Origin: Paracoccaceae bacterium
GTDB taxonomy: Bacteria; Pseudomonadota; Alphaproteobacteria; Rhodobacterales; Rhodobacteraceae
Reading direction: 5' to 3'
Assembly: GCA_030758115.1 (NCBI GenBank)
Contig: JANREX010000042.1
Coordinates: 1 to 64,000 of the forward strand
Length of the DNA: 64,000 nucleotides
Every line of letters starts with the position of its first letter. The first letter of the stretch is position 1. Positions 25,945 to 36,598 of the stretch are shown here, one piece after another. Position numbers and translations under genes: made by a program. The notes under the pieces were generated by a model. That model saw only the letters and a program-made list of their open reading frames with translations, had not been told where the DNA came from and did no database searches.

Positions 25945-27119
25945 TGGTTCGGCATCTCCAGCACGCGCTTGGCGATGATGTCCAGCATGACCTCGGTCGT
26001 GCCGCCCTCGATCGAATTGGCCTTGGTACGCAGCCATTCGGGCGCAAGCCCGCCCTGTGTGCCGTCCCATTCCACGCCTTCGCTGCCGGCTGTCGCCATC
26101 AGCAGCTCGTAGCGGCGCTTGTTCAATTCGGTCCCGTAGTATTTCAGCATTGCGCTGGCATTTCCCACGCCGCGCCCCGCTTCGGCCTGATCCTTGTAAC
26201 GCTCCATCGTCAGGCCAAAGGCCAGGGCATCGACCTCCAACTGCATCGCCTCGGCGCGCAGGACCGGATCGGCCATGACGTCACCCTCCTGCGAGGCCAG
26301 GATCTGGCTGACCGATCGCCCGCCCAGCAGCCCGCGCGCGCCGCCACCGATCATCTCGCGCTCATGGGTCAGCAGGTATTTCGCGATATCCCAGCCGCGG
26401 TTCAGCTCGCCCACAAGGTTTGTCTTGGGCACTTTGACGTTGTCGAAGAATGTCTCGCAGAACGGGGATTTGCCGGAAATCAGCCGGATCGGCCGGGTGG
26501 TGATGCCCGGCGTTTCCATGTCCATCAACAGGAACGAGATGCCCTTGTGCTTGGGCGCGTCGCGGTCGGTGCGCACCAGCGCAAAGATCCAGTCGGCGCG
26601 GTCGGCATAGGAGGTCCAGATCTTCTGGCCGTTGACCAGCCAGTGATCGCCCATGTCCTCGGCGCGGGTCTGCACATTGGCCAGATCCGATCCGGCGCCC
26701 GGCTCGGAATAGCCCTGGCACCAGCGGATCTCACCGCGTGTGATCTTTGGCAGATGTTCGGCCTTCTGTTCTGCGTTTCCGAATTCCAGAAGCGCCGGCC
26801 CCAGCATCCACAGGCCGAAGCTTTCCAGCGGCGGCGGCGCGCCCAGACGCTCCATTTCCTCGCGGTAGATCTTTTCCTGCGCGCGGCTCAGCGCGGCTCC
26901 ACCGTACTCGACCGGCCAGCGCGGCGCGGTCAGACCGCGCGCGACGGCGCGTTCCAGCCAGAGCCGTTGGTTGTCATCGGTAAAGGTCCACTTGCGGCCA
27001 CCCCAGACGATCGCGTTTTCATCCATCGGGCGACCCAGCAGGGGAGCGGGGCAGTTCGCGCTGATCCAGGCCGCTATATCGGCACGGAATGCGGCAAGAT
27101 CCTCGGTTGCGTCGGACAT
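25941..27119 (-). CDS. acyl-CoA dehydrogenase, larger partner
   Basis: 392-residue flavoprotein dehydrogenase. WCQGYSEPGAGSDLANVQ and the QKIWTSYADRADWIFALVRT block line the FAD and acyl site, and the C-terminus has NSIEGGTTEVMLDIIAKRVL. It introduces the first double bond into acyl-CoA, passing electrons to ETF. It is the first gene of the array (GAGGG precedes the start), with about 160 bp of non-coding sequence upstream, so the array promoter probably lies at 27120-27240. Confidence 0.86.
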   Translation of the reverse strand: MSDATEDLAAFRADIAAWISANCPAPLLGRPMDENAIVWGGRKWTFTDDNQRLWLERAVARGLTAPRWPVEYGGAALSRAQEKIYREEMERLGAPPPLESFGLWMLGPALLEFGNAEQKAEHLPKITRGEIRWCQGYSEPGAGSDLANVQTRAEDMGDHWLVNGQKIWTSYADRADWIFALVRTDRDAPKHKGISFLLMDMETPGITTRPIRLISGKSPFCETFFDNVKVPKTNLVGELNRGWDIAKYLLTHEREMIGGGARGLLGGRSVSQILASQEGDVMADPVLRAEAMQLEVDALAFGLTMERYKDQAEAGRGVGNASAMLKYYGTELNKRRYELLMATAGSEGVEWDGTQGGLAPEWLRTKANSIEGGTTEVMLDIIAKRVLEMPNQ

Positions 27120-27243
27120 ATCACCCCTCCCTCGGCTTTATGTTCGCAATGCGGAAATGAATTTCACCGTCCAAGGCAACATCATCTTTGCCAGAGCGTC
27201 AAGCGCGCCTTGGTGCCGGTGGAACATTCCGTAACGTGACATC

Positions 27244-27270
27244 GGGACCGCATGCAGCGCAAGCGGCCCC
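27244..27270 (-). terminator. hairpin after the long-chain acyl-CoA ligase
   Basis: Read on the minus strand, GGGGCCGC pairs with GCGGTCCC (one G-U pair), loop of 11, starting 11 bp past the ligase stop. No T-run follows. The remaining bases to 27120 hold no gene. Confidence 0.45.
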
Positions 27271-27281
27271 GACAGTCCTGT

Positions 27282-28913
27282 TCAGCGCAGATCGGGCAGC
27301 TTGTAGTCGCCGAACTGCTGGCGCAGCGTCAGCTTGGACACCTTGCCCGTGGCGGTCAGCGGCAGCGCCTCGACCCAGACGATATCGTCGGGCAACTGCC
27401 ACTTGGCGAAATGCCCATCCATATGCGCGTGGATATCTTCCAGCGAAGGCTTGTCGGCGCCAGAGGCCACCGCGATCAGCACAGGCCTTTCGTCCCATTT
27501 CGGATGGGGCATGGCGATGGCCGCACAGGATGCGATGCCGGGATGGGCCATGGCCACGTTTTCCAGGTCGATCGAGCTGATCCATTCGCCACCCGACTTG
27601 ATCAGGTCCTTGGACCGGTCCTGGATCGACAGGAACCCGTTGGGGTCGATCGAGGCGATATCGCCCGTGCCGAACCAGCCTTCGGCGTCGATCACCTTTT
27701 TCGTGGCTTCCTCGTTGTTGAAATAGCCCGACACCACCGTGTTGCCGCGCACGTAAAGCTCGCCCACGGCCTTGCCGTCATGCGGCTGACGCTTGCCGTT
27801 GTCATCGACGATCTTCAGGTCCACGCCAAAGACGCGGCGACCCTGCTTGGCCTTGGCGTCGATCATCTTGTCGAACGGCAGTTTCTTGACCCAACCGGGC
27901 ATGTTGCCATGGGTGCCGATGGGGCTCATCTCCGTCATGCCCCAGGCATGGCCCACGTTCACACCCAGCTTCTCGAAGGTTTCGATCATCACGCGGGGCG
28001 CGGCGGACCCGCCCACGATCACATCGCCAAAGCCGTTGGGGATGCGGCCCTGGGCCTTGATCTCTGTCAGCAGGCCTTGCCAGACGGTCGGCACGCCCCA
28101 GGCAGAATAGACGCCTTCATTGTCCATCAGCTTGAAGATGCTCGGCCCGTCCAGCGCGGGTCCCGGCATGACCATGGACAGGCCCACCATCGGCGCGGCA
28201 TAGGGCAGACCCCAGGCGTTGACATGAAACAACGGCACGACCGGCAGAACCTTCGCACCCTCGGGGAAGGCCGATCCCATGACCAGCGAGATCATCAACC
28301 CGTGCAGCACGGTGGAACGGTGCGAATAAAGCGCGCCCTTGGGATTGCCCGTGGTCCCCGAGGTATAGCACAGCCCCGAGGCGGTATTCTCGTCCAGTTC
28401 GGGCCAGTCGAATGTCGTGGGCTGACCGTCCAGCAACTCTTCATAGCACAGCGCGTTCAGGCTGTTTGCCGGCATATGCGCCCGGTCGGTCATGATGACA
28501 TAGACCAGCGAGGCCGGAAGCTGATCCTTCAGCTTTTCCAGGATCGGCACGAAGGTCAGATCCACGAACAGAACCTTGTCGCCCGCATGTTCGACGATAT
28601 AGGTCATCTGCTCGGCGCTCAGGCGCGGGTTGATCGTGTGGCAGACAGCCCCGATGCCGGAAATCGCGTAATAAAGCTCGAAATGCCGATAGCCGTTCCA
28701 GGCCAGCGTGGCGACACGGTCGCCGACCTCGACCCCCATGCCTTGCAGCGCATGCGCCAGTTGCGACACGCGCGCCAGTGTTTCGGGATAGGTCTGGCGG
28801 TGGATGTCGCCCTCGGTCCGGACGGACACGATCTCGGCCCGGGGATGCGCTTCGGCAGCATAGGCCAGGATGTCGCTGATCATCAGCGGCCTGTTCATCA
28901 TCATGCCCTGCAT
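27282..28913 (-). CDS. medium/long-chain fatty-acid CoA ligase (AlkK type)
   Basis: 543-residue ANL ligase. CYTSGTTGNPKGALYSHRS is the P-loop, HAWGMTEMSP the adenine site, GWFGTGDIASIDPNGF and DRSKDLIKSGGEWIS the hinge, and LPLTATGKVSKL contains the catalytic Lys region. This is the pattern of AlkK/FadD3-like acyl-CoA synthetases. The ATG at 28913 has GGGAGGAG 6 nt upstream. It lies just upstream of the acyl-CoA oxidation array on the same strand and could feed it; a gap of 162 bp and a hairpin separate them. Confidence 0.88.
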   Translation of the reverse strand: MQGMMMNRPLMISDILAYAAEAHPRAEIVSVRTEGDIHRQTYPETLARVSQLAHALQGMGVEVGDRVATLAWNGYRHFELYYAISGIGAVCHTINPRLSAEQMTYIVEHAGDKVLFVDLTFVPILEKLKDQLPASLVYVIMTDRAHMPANSLNALCYEELLDGQPTTFDWPELDENTASGLCYTSGTTGNPKGALYSHRSTVLHGLMISLVMGSAFPEGAKVLPVVPLFHVNAWGLPYAAPMVGLSMVMPGPALDGPSIFKLMDNEGVYSAWGVPTVWQGLLTEIKAQGRIPNGFGDVIVGGSAAPRVMIETFEKLGVNVGHAWGMTEMSPIGTHGNMPGWVKKLPFDKMIDAKAKQGRRVFGVDLKIVDDNGKRQPHDGKAVGELYVRGNTVVSGYFNNEEATKKVIDAEGWFGTGDIASIDPNGFLSIQDRSKDLIKSGGEWISSIDLENVAMAHPGIASCAAIAMPHPKWDERPVLIAVASGADKPSLEDIHAHMDGHFAKWQLPDDIVWVEALPLTATGKVSKLTLRQQFGDYKLPDLR

Positions 28914-28997
28914 TTGGTTCTCCTCCCATTCGCAATCATGTTGCCCGGACCCTAGCGTGATGCGCGCCATTGCCAAAGGTAAAATCCGTATCCTGTG

Positions 28998-29061
28998 AGC
29001 GGCTTTGCCGCTGCGTCATTCGGCCACGGTGCTTGCTGGTGACAAGGGACATCCCTAGGCT
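28998..29061 (+). promoter_or_regulatory. intergenic region with a hairpin and a weak promoter candidate
   Basis: The 204-bp gap between divergent genes holds a short hairpin (AGCGGC/GCCGCT, loop TTT, 28998-29012) and TTGCTG (29033-29038) followed 17 nt later by TAGGCT (29056-29061). The latter could drive the quinone oxidoreductase at 29118. Both boxes are weak matches. Confidence 0.3.
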
Positions 29062-29117
29062 TGCCGGGATGCGCGCCAGGCCACCGGCTTGCCGCCCCCG
29101 ATCAGGAGGAGACGACC

Positions 29118-30083
29118 ATGAAAGCCATCATCTGCAATGCCTTCGCCCCGCTGGATCAGCTTGAATTCGGCGAGATGCCGGACCCCGTGGCCAAGGACGA
29201 CCAGGTGGTGATCAAGGTCGAGGCCGCAGGCGTGAACTATCCCGACGGGTTGCTGGTGCAGGGGCTTTACCAGATGCGCCCCGAACATCCGTTCGTGCCG
29301 GGCATGGAGGCGGCCGGCGTTGTGGAAAGTGTCGGGCCCGATGTGAAGCGGTTGAAGGTCGGGGACCGGGTCGCCACGATCTGTTCGCTGGGCGGTTATG
29401 CCGAAAAGGTCGCCGAGACCGAGGCGCGGGTTTTCCCCATCGGTGACATGGATGCGGCCGATGCCTGCGCGCTGCTGGTGGCTTTCGGCACCTCGCATCA
29501 CGCGCTGAAACAGCGCGCCCATCTGCAGCCGGGCGAGACGCTTGTGGTGTTGGGTGCGGCCGGAGCGACCGGCGTTGCCGCGATCCAGATCGGCAAGATC
29601 ATGGGCGCGCGGGTGATCGCCGTCGCCTCGACCGATGAAAAACGCGCCATCGCGCGCGAGAATGGCGCGGATGAGGCGATCGGCTACGACAATCTCAAGG
29701 ATCAGTTGAAGACCCTGACCGGCGGCAAGGGCGTGGACGTGGTCTACGACTCGGTCGGCGGCGAGGCCTTTGACGCCTGTGCGCGGTCCATGGCCCGCAA
29801 CGGGCGGTTGCTGATCATCGGTTTTGCCGGTGGCGAGATCCCCAAATTCCCGGTCAACCTGGCGTTGGTCAAGGAATTCAGTGTCGTGGGCGTGTTCTGG
29901 GGCAACTTCACCCGGCACGAGCCGCAGGTCTATGCCGAGAACATGCGCGAACTGCTGGGCTGGTATCAGGCCGGCAAGGTCAAGCCGCTGATCGAAGGCC
30001 GCTATCCGCTGTCGCAGGCCTCCGAGGTGCTGACCCGCGTGCTGGGGCGCGGTGCCGTGGGCAAGATCGCCCTGTTGCCATGA
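29118..30083 (+). CDS. NADPH:quinone oxidoreductase family (zinc-independent MDR)
   Basis: 321-residue medium-chain reductase of the QOR group. It has AAGVNYPDGLLVQGLY near residue 35, then GAAGATGVAAIQIGKIMGA for NADPH binding (AxxGxxG) and the C-terminal GRGAVGKIALLP. AGGAGGAGACGACC precedes the ATG. In the family these enzymes reduce quinones or enoyl groups. It stands alone on the plus strand amid the minus-strand fatty-acid genes and converges on the IclR gene 26 bp away. Its role in the cluster is unknown. Confidence 0.84.
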   Translation: MKAIICNAFAPLDQLEFGEMPDPVAKDDQVVIKVEAAGVNYPDGLLVQGLYQMRPEHPFVPGMEAAGVVESVGPDVKRLKVGDRVATICSLGGYAEKVAETEARVFPIGDMDAADACALLVAFGTSHHALKQRAHLQPGETLVVLGAAGATGVAAIQIGKIMGARVIAVASTDEKRAIARENGADEAIGYDNLKDQLKTLTGGKGVDVVYDSVGGEAFDACARSMARNGRLLIIGFAGGEIPKFPVNLALVKEFSVVGVFWGNFTRHEPQVYAENMRELLGWYQAGKVKPLIEGRYPLSQASEVLTRVLGRGAVGKIALLP

Positions 30084-30109
30084 GGGATGCCTGGGGCCTG
30101 TCAGGCTGA

Positions 30110-30937
30110 TCAGCCGCCGATGCGCCCCACCTTCTGCACCATTTCCAGAAGCCGGGGGCCAAGCTCGGCCTCGATCCTCTCGCGTGGCAGGATATAGGCC
30201 GGTCCGCCAAGGTTGAAGGCCAGCATCGGCGCGTCGCCCTGTGGCGAGCGGTAAGGCACGGCGACCGAATTCACGTCCGATTGCCAACTGCCGATATTGG
30301 CGTAGAACCCGCGTGTGCGGATCTGTTCGGCAGCCTCTTCGATCTCCTCCCGGATACGGGGCATGTCGGCGGGTGGGGTGCGCGCCTCGATCAGTTCCAT
30401 GATCTGGGCGCGTTCCGTGGCATTGGTTCCGGCAATATAGGCCCGCCCCATGGCCGAGCGCGCCAGCGAGATGCGCGAGCCGACATTCAGCTGCAAGGAG
30501 ATCATGCCCCGCGCCGCGCGCGCGCAGGCGATATAGGTCATCGAATGGTCGTCGCGCCCGCCAAGCGCCACCAGGACGCCGTCGCCGCAGGCATCGGCCA
30601 GTTCCTGCATCAGGGGCTGTGCCGTCTCGCGCACCTTCAGGCCACCAAGACAGGCATAGCCCAGGCTCAGGACGGGAACGCCCATGCGGTAGCGCCCGGT
30701 GCCTTCGTCATAGACCAGATACCCCAGCTTCAGCAGCGTATAGGTCAGCCGCGACACCGTCGAATTGGGCAGGCCGGTCCGGTCCGCCAGATCACGGTTG
30801 CCAAGGCCGGAACGGTCGGCCGGTGTGAAGGCACGCAGGATGTCCAGCCCCCGATGCAAGGCGGTCACGAACTGACGATCCTCGGCGTGATCCTTGTCTT
30901 CGATCTCTGGCGCGGTGTCTGCGGCTCTTTTCCTCAC
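30110..30937 (-). CDS. IclR-family transcriptional regulator
   Basis: 275 residues: an N-terminal winged helix (LGNRDLADRTGLPNSTVSRL) and a C-terminal IclR effector domain with the conserved GRAYIAGT and FYANIGSWQSDVNSVAVP segments. I chose the GTG at 30937, which overlaps the AMP-ligase stop as GTGA and has AGGAACC upstream; longer versions run antisense-like into the ligase. Being last in the SDR-ligase-regulator operon, it probably controls that operon. The effector is unknown. Confidence 0.84.
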   Translation of the reverse strand: MRKRAADTAPEIEDKDHAEDRQFVTALHRGLDILRAFTPADRSGLGNRDLADRTGLPNSTVSRLTYTLLKLGYLVYDEGTGRYRMGVPVLSLGYACLGGLKVRETAQPLMQELADACGDGVLVALGGRDDHSMTYIACARAARGMISLQLNVGSRISLARSAMGRAYIAGTNATERAQIMELIEARTPPADMPRIREEIEEAAEQIRTRGFYANIGSWQSDVNSVAVPYRSPQGDAPMLAFNLGGPAYILPRERIEAELGPRLLEMVQKVGRIGG

Positions 30938-32646
30938 GTTTCGGTTCCTGTCCTGCTGTCTGTCTGCGCCGCGAACTCGGCTTCGGTCAGCGCGCGCCAC
31001 AATACCTTGCCCGCGCCCGACCGGGGGAGACTGTCCATGAACGCCACCCTGGTGGGGCATTTATACGCCGCCATCTGCGTTTTGCACCAGTCGGTCACGG
31101 CCTTCTCGGTCAACTGGCCACGCGCCTTTGGCGTGGGGACAACACATGCCTTGACGGTTTCGCCCCGGCGCGGATCGGGTGCGGCGATCACGCAGACCTC
31201 GGCGATGTCGGGATGGCGGTGCATCAGGGCCTCGACCTCGGCGGGCCAGACCTTGAAGCCTGATGCGTTGATCATCCGCTTCACGCGGTCAACCATGAAG
31301 AAATAGCCGTTTTCGTCGTAATATCCCAGATCGCCTGTGCGGAAGAAACGCTTGCCCTCGATGTCCAGAAACGCCTCGGCGGTGGCTTGGGGATTGTTCC
31401 AGTAGCCCAGGAAAACCTGCGGGCCGTGGGTCACGATCTCGCCCACTTCGCCCTGGCCAAGCTCGTCCCCGACATCGCCGCTCTCGGTCACGGCCAGGAT
31501 GCGGCTGTCCACGTCGAACATCGGCACGCCCAGGCACTGCCGCTTCGGGGCATGCACCGGGTTGGTATGGGTCGCGGCCATGGTCTCGGACAGGCCATAG
31601 CCCTCGATGTAATCCAGACCCGTGATCGTCTTGAGCTTGTCGGCCACCGCCTCGGGCATCGAGGCCCCGCCGCCTCCGATCGCCTTGAGGCTGGACAGGT
31701 CATAGCTGCCGACATCGGGATCATTCACAAGGTCGATCGCCATGGTCGTGATCGACCGCCAGCGCGTGACCCGGTGCCGCTTGATCAGGGCTGCGGCATG
31801 GGCGCGGTTCCAGCGGAACAGGATCACGATGCAGCCGCCCTTGATGACCGGCCCGTTCATGACGCCCTGCATGCCTGTGACATGAAAGAAGGGCAGGGTG
31901 GCCAGATGCACGTCCTGTTCGCTGGACGGGTTCCAGACCAGACCGCCCCAGGCTGTTTCCATCACCGTGCGATGGCTGTGCATGCAGCCCTTGGGCTGGC
32001 CCGTCGTGCCGGAACTGTAGGGGATCACCGCCAGATCATCGGGCTGCGCCAGATGCGGGCCGGGCTGCAACCCGGCGGCCAGCGCATCTTCCCACCGGGT
32101 CAGGCCAGGGCCTTGCACATCGGCGGCATCCAGCGCGGCTATGGCCTCGGGCAGGGGAATGTCGCTGTCCGGGTCCGTGCCTGCGGCATAGGTGGCGACC
32201 AGTATACGATCCAGCAGGCCTGCCGCGATCAGCGGAGCACTGTCGCCCAGCCCTTCCTGGCCGCCGATCATCAGGCGCGCCCCGGTGTCGCGGGCAAGGT
32301 GCTCCAGTTCGGCGCCCCGGCTCATCGGGTTGACCGGCACCACCACCGCATCGGCGCGCAGGGTGGCGAAATAGCCGATCACGAAATGCGGACTGTTCTG
32401 CACGCACAGCAACACCCTGTCGCCCTTGGCGATCCCGGCCTTGGCCTGCATCCAGCCCGCCAGCCGTTCCGCATCGGCCAGCAGATCGGCATAGGTCCAT
32501 TCCCTGCCATAGAAGATCAGCGCCTTGCGGTCGGGAAAGCGCGCGGCCGTTTCGGCCAGATTGGCGAACAGGGTCCGGTCTGGTGCGTCGAGGGATTTCG
32601 ACATCCCTTCGGGCCAGATGGCATAATGGCGGGTCATCATGGGCAT
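30934..32646 (-). CDS. AMP-dependent acyl-CoA ligase
   Basis: 570-residue ANL ligase. [19 protein letters not shown] is the P-loop, [11 protein letters not shown] the adenine motif, [20 protein letters not shown] the hinge, and [12 protein letters not shown] the catalytic Lys region. It activates an unknown carboxylic acid. It lies 5 bp after the SDR gene and overlaps the IclR gene, so the three form one unit. The start is uncertain: ATGs at 32646, 32640 and 32637 cluster without a clear ribosome site. Confidence 0.85.
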   Translation of the reverse strand: MPMMTRHYAIWPEGMSKSLDAPDRTLFANLAETAARFPDRKALIFYGREWTYADLLADAERLAGWMQAKAGIAKGDRVLLCVQNSPHFVIGYFATLRADAVVVPVNPMSRGAELEHLARDTGARLMIGGQEGLGDSAPLIAAGLLDRILVATYAAGTDPDSDIPLPEAIAALDAADVQGPGLTRWEDALAAGLQPGPHLAQPDDLAVIPYSSGTTGQPKGCMHSHRTVMETAWGGLVWNPSSEQDVHLATLPFFHVTGMQGVMNGPVIKGGCIVILFRWNRAHAAALIKRHRVTRWRSITTMAIDLVNDPDVGSYDLSSLKAIGGGGASMPEAVADKLKTITGLDYIEGYGLSETMAATHTNPVHAPKRQCLGVPMFDVDSRILAVTESGDVGDELGQGEVGEIVTHGPQVFLGYWNNPQATAEAFLDIEGKRFFRTGDLGYYDENGYFFMVDRVKRMINASGFKVWPAEVEALMHRHPDIAEVCVIAAPDPRRGETVKACVVPTPKARGQLTEKAVTDWCKTQMAAYKCPTRVAFMDSLPRSGAGKVLWRALTEAEFAAQTDSRTGTET

Positions 32647-32651
32647 CAGGT

Positions 32652-33416
<765 letters not shown>

Positions 33417-33443
33417 ACGGTCCTCCCCGTCTTTAGGCAAAAC

Positions 33444-33502
33444 TCGCACAAAGGTCGTGTCGGATCAACTGTGCGAAATTACTTTCCGCATGTCGGGACA
33501 TG
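33444..33502. promoter_or_regulatory. dyads in the divergent SDR/FBPase region
   Basis: TCGCACA (33444-33450) and TGTGCGA (33470-33476) form a 7-bp inverted repeat 19 bases apart, 28 bp upstream of the SDR start. Next to it CATGTC-GG-GACATG (33489-33502) is a perfect 14-bp palindrome. Either could bind the IclR regulator of the SDR operon or a regulator of the FBPase gene. The rest of the 270-bp gap holds no gene. Confidence 0.45.
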
Positions 33503-33686
33503 TCGCGCCATCGCGCGCGCGGCGCGCGGCCCTGCGCCAAATGACAAGGTTTTTGCCGCAGAATGCCGCTGGTGCTGCATATTGGATTTTCCTTGGCGGC
33601 AACTTCGGATAATCAGGGGCCGATGCGACGCCCTGCCCGGCGGGGCGCGCGCTTCCTGTCCATGGACCGCAAGGAACCCGAAGAGA

Positions 33687-34649
33687 ATGCCCGAGACCGA
33701 AAACCCATTGTCCAACCCGCTGATCCCGGCGGATCTTGCCCCCGTGATGTCGGCACTCTGCAAGGTGGCGGTCGATCTGGCAGGCATCATCGCGCGCGGG
33801 CCGCTTGGGCAGTCGCTTGGCCATGAGGTCGGGGAAAATGCCGGCGGCGACGGGCAGAAGGCGCTGGATGTGCTGGCCGACGACATGTTCGAAGCCGCGC
33901 TGAGGCAGGCCTCCGTGCGCTGGTATGCTTCGGAAGAGCAGGACACGGTGCTGGCCCTGAACCCCGATGGCCGCTATGCGCTGGCCATCGACCCGCTGGA
34001 CGGGTCGTCGAACATCGACGTGAACGTGTCCATCGGCACGATCTTTTCCATTTTCGAGGCCAAGGATGACGCCGAGGCCAGTTTCCTGCGCCCCGCATCC
34101 GAACAGGTTGCCGGCGGCTATGTGATCTACGGCCCGCAATGCTGCCTTGTGGTGACCTTCGGCAAGGGCACGCTGATGTTCGTTCTGGACCCGTCCACCG
34201 GGCGGTTCGAACTGGTCAATGACGGGATGCAGACGCCTGGCGCATCAAAGGAATATGCGATCAACGCCTCCAACCACCGTCACTGGGATCCGGCGATCCG
34301 CGCCTATATCGAGGATTGTCAGGCGGGCAAGACCGGTCCCCACGGGCAGGACAGCAATATGCGTTGGGTTGCCTCTCTGGTGGCGGAAACCCACCGGATT
34401 TTGACACGGGGGGGCATCTTCCTCTATCCCGGCGACGCGCGGCCGAGCTATGAGATGGGGCGGCTGCGGATGGTCTACGAGGTGGCGCCCATCGCCTTCC
34501 TGATCGAACAGGCTGGCGGTCTGGCAACGGACGGGCGGACGCCGATCATGGAACAGGCGGCGGATGCCCTGCACGCGCGCAGCCCATTGGTTTTCGGCAG
34601 CCCCGACAAGGTGCGCCAGGTGGCCGGATATTACGACAGGGCGGGCTGA
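33687..34649 (+). CDS. fbp: fructose-1,6-bisphosphatase class I
   Basis: 320 residues. The metal- and phosphate-binding signature [19 protein letters not shown] is intact, and the C-terminal [11 protein letters not shown] and [19 protein letters not shown] blocks match class I enzymes. It dephosphorylates fructose-1,6-bisphosphate for gluconeogenesis or the Calvin cycle. The ATG at 33687 has AGGAACCCGAAGAG upstream. It starts a plus-strand run fbp-fba-rpe-gph. Confidence 0.92.
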   Translation: MPETENPLSNPLIPADLAPVMSALCKVAVDLAGIIARGPLGQSLGHEVGENAGGDGQKALDVLADDMFEAALRQASVRWYASEEQDTVLALNPDGRYALAIDPLDGSSNIDVNVSIGTIFSIFEAKDDAEASFLRPASEQVAGGYVIYGPQCCLVVTFGKGTLMFVLDPSTGRFELVNDGMQTPGASKEYAINASNHRHWDPAIRAYIEDCQAGKTGPHGQDSNMRWVASLVAETHRILTRGGIFLYPGDARPSYEMGRLRMVYEVAPIAFLIEQAGGLATDGRTPIMEQAADALHARSPLVFGSPDKVRQVAGYYDRAG

Positions 34650-34719
34650 GCGCCGCCACACCAACTTTTGCCGGACGCACGCGCGCCGGAACATTTCGAC
34701 TTCGAGGGGAAAAGACAAC

Positions 34720-35799
34720 ATGGCACTGATTACGATGCGTCAACTGCTGGATCACGCCGCCGAACATGGCTATGGCGTGCCGGCTTTCAACATCAACAAC
34801 ATGGAACAGGGCCTTGCGATCATGAACGCGGCCAAATCGGTTGATGCGCCGGTGATCATCCAGGCCAGCCGGGGGGCGCGCAAATACGCAGGCGACCTGA
34901 TGCTGAAGCACATCATGATGGGCCTGGTCGAGATGTTCCCCTCCATCCCCGTCTGCATGCATCAGGACCACGGCAACAACATGGCGACCTGCCTGACCGC
35001 GATCCGCCACGGCTTCACCTCCGTGATGATGGATGGCAGCCTTGAGGAGGACATGAAGACCCCCTCGGATTACGACTACAACGTCGATGTCACCCGCCGC
35101 GTGACCGACGCCGCGCACCTGGTGGGCGCCTCGGTCGAGGGTGAGCTGGGCGTGCTGGGCAGCTTGGAAACCGGCGAGGCCGGCGAAGAGGACGGATCGG
35201 GCGCCGTCGGCAAGCTGAGCCATGACCAGCTGCTGACCGATCCGGATCAGGCCGTTGATTTCGTGCTCAAGACCAAGTGCGATGCCCTGGCAATCGCCTG
35301 CGGCACCAGCCACGGTGCCTACAAGTTCAGCCGCAAGCCGGATGGCGAGATCCTGGCCATGTCCACGATCGAGGCGATCCATGCCAAGCTGCCCGACACG
35401 CATCTGGTGATGCACGGATCAAGCTCGGTCCCGCAGTACCTGCAGGATCTGATCAACGCCCATGGTGGCAAGATGCCCCAGACCTATGGCGTGCCGGTCG
35501 AGGAAATCGAGCGCGGCATCAAGATGGGCGTGCGCAAGGTGAACATCGACACCGATTGCCGCATGGCGATCACCGGGCAGTTCCGCAAGATCGCCATGGA
35601 ACATCCCGACGAGTTCGATCCGCGCAAGTTCATGATCCCCGCCATGGCCGAGATGCAGGCGCTCTGCCGCGACCGGTTCGAGCGTTTCGGTACGGCCGGA
35701 CATGCAAGCTCGATCAAGGTCATCAGCATGGATGACATGGCGGTGCGCTACGCCTCGGGCAAACTGGACCCGCGCGCTGCGGGCAACAAGGCGGCCTGA
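34720..35799 (+). CDS. fba: class II fructose-bisphosphate aldolase, Calvin-cycle subtype
   Basis: 359 residues, typical of the CbbA-type class II aldolases. The zinc and substrate motifs are present: [31 protein letters not shown] and [11 protein letters not shown]. It interconverts fructose-1,6-bisphosphate and triose phosphates (or forms sedoheptulose-1,7-bisphosphate). It lies 70 bp after fbp. The ATG at 34720 has GAGGGG upstream. No RuBisCO gene is in the window, so a purely heterotrophic role is possible. Confidence 0.92.
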   Translation: MALITMRQLLDHAAEHGYGVPAFNINNMEQGLAIMNAAKSVDAPVIIQASRGARKYAGDLMLKHIMMGLVEMFPSIPVCMHQDHGNNMATCLTAIRHGFTSVMMDGSLEEDMKTPSDYDYNVDVTRRVTDAAHLVGASVEGELGVLGSLETGEAGEEDGSGAVGKLSHDQLLTDPDQAVDFVLKTKCDALAIACGTSHGAYKFSRKPDGEILAMSTIEAIHAKLPDTHLVMHGSSSVPQYLQDLINAHGGKMPQTYGVPVEEIERGIKMGVRKVNIDTDCRMAITGQFRKIAMEHPDEFDPRKFMIPAMAEMQALCRDRFERFGTAGHASSIKVISMDDMAVRYASGKLDPRAAGNKAA

Positions 35800-35812
35800 G
35801 GCTTGGATCACG

Positions 35813-35883
35813 GCGGGGGGCTTTGCCCCCCGCGTCGAACTCTGTTCGACGCTCCCCCCAGGATATTTGGGGCAAGAAGAAAC
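35813..35883 (+). repeat. two hairpins plus intergenic repeat, copy 3
   Basis: Between fba and rpe, GCGGGGGGC/GCCCCCCGC (9-bp stem, loop TTT, 35813-35833) is followed by a 9-bp stem (35832-35852, arms GCGTCGAAC/GTTCGACGC, loop TCT). The two stems share two bases, so they are mutually exclusive at the junction. The repeat core GGATATTTGGGGCAAGAAGAAAC is at 35861-35883. It ends 22 bp before the rpe start. Confidence 0.75.
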
Positions 35884-35905
35884 AGGCACAGGTTGGAGAC
35901 ATGTC

Positions 35906-36598
35906 ATGACCCTTGATCGATCCATCAAGATCGCCCCGTCGATCCTGTCGGCGGATTTCGCCAATTTCGGCGCCGAGATCCGCGCGATCGAGGCTGAGGG
36001 CGCCGATTGGGTGCATGTCGATGTGATGGACGGGCATTTCGTCCCGAACCTGACCTTCGGCCCGCCTGCTGTCGCGGCCTTTCGCCCGCATGTGAAGACC
36101 GTGATGGACGTGCATCTGATGATCGCGCCCGTCGATCCCTATATCGCGGCCTTCGCCGAGGCGGGGGCGGATATCATCACCGCCCATGTCGAGGCGGGCC
36201 CGCATGTGCATCGCACCATGCAGGCGATCCGCGCGCACGGGGTCAAGGCGGGCGTGGCCCTGAACCCCGGCACGCCGGTCGATGCAGTGGACCATCTGCT
36301 GGACATGATCGACATGGTCTGCGTGATGACGGTGAACCCCGGTTTCGGCGGGCAGAAGTTCATTCACAGCCAGATCGACAAGGTGCGCCGCCTGCGCGCC
36401 ATGATCGGGGATCGGCCCATCCATATCGAGATCGACGGCGGGGTGACGGTGGAAACCGCCCCTCTGGTCGTGGCTGCAGGCGCGGATGTGCTGGTGGCGG
36501 GATCGGCCGTGTTCAAGGGCGGTTCCGTCGACAACCCCGCGCCCTACGGCGAGAACATGCGCGCGATCCGTAGCGCCGCCGAGGCCGCGCGCGGGTGA
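35906..36598 (+). CDS. rpe: ribulose-phosphate 3-epimerase
   Basis: 230 residues with all family motifs: [30 protein letters not shown] (metal ligands His and Asp), [10 protein letters not shown] and EIDGGV. It interconverts ribulose-5-phosphate and xylulose-5-phosphate in the pentose phosphate and Calvin pathways. GGAG precedes the ATG by 8 nt. Its stop overlaps the gph GTG. Confidence 0.94.
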   Translation: MTLDRSIKIAPSILSADFANFGAEIRAIEAEGADWVHVDVMDGHFVPNLTFGPPAVAAFRPHVKTVMDVHLMIAPVDPYIAAFAEAGADIITAHVEAGPHVHRTMQAIRAHGVKAGVALNPGTPVDAVDHLLDMIDMVCVMTVNPGFGGQKFIHSQIDKVRRLRAMIGDRPIHIEIDGGVTVETAPLVVAAGADVLVAGSAVFKGGSVDNPAPYGENMRAIRSAAEAARG

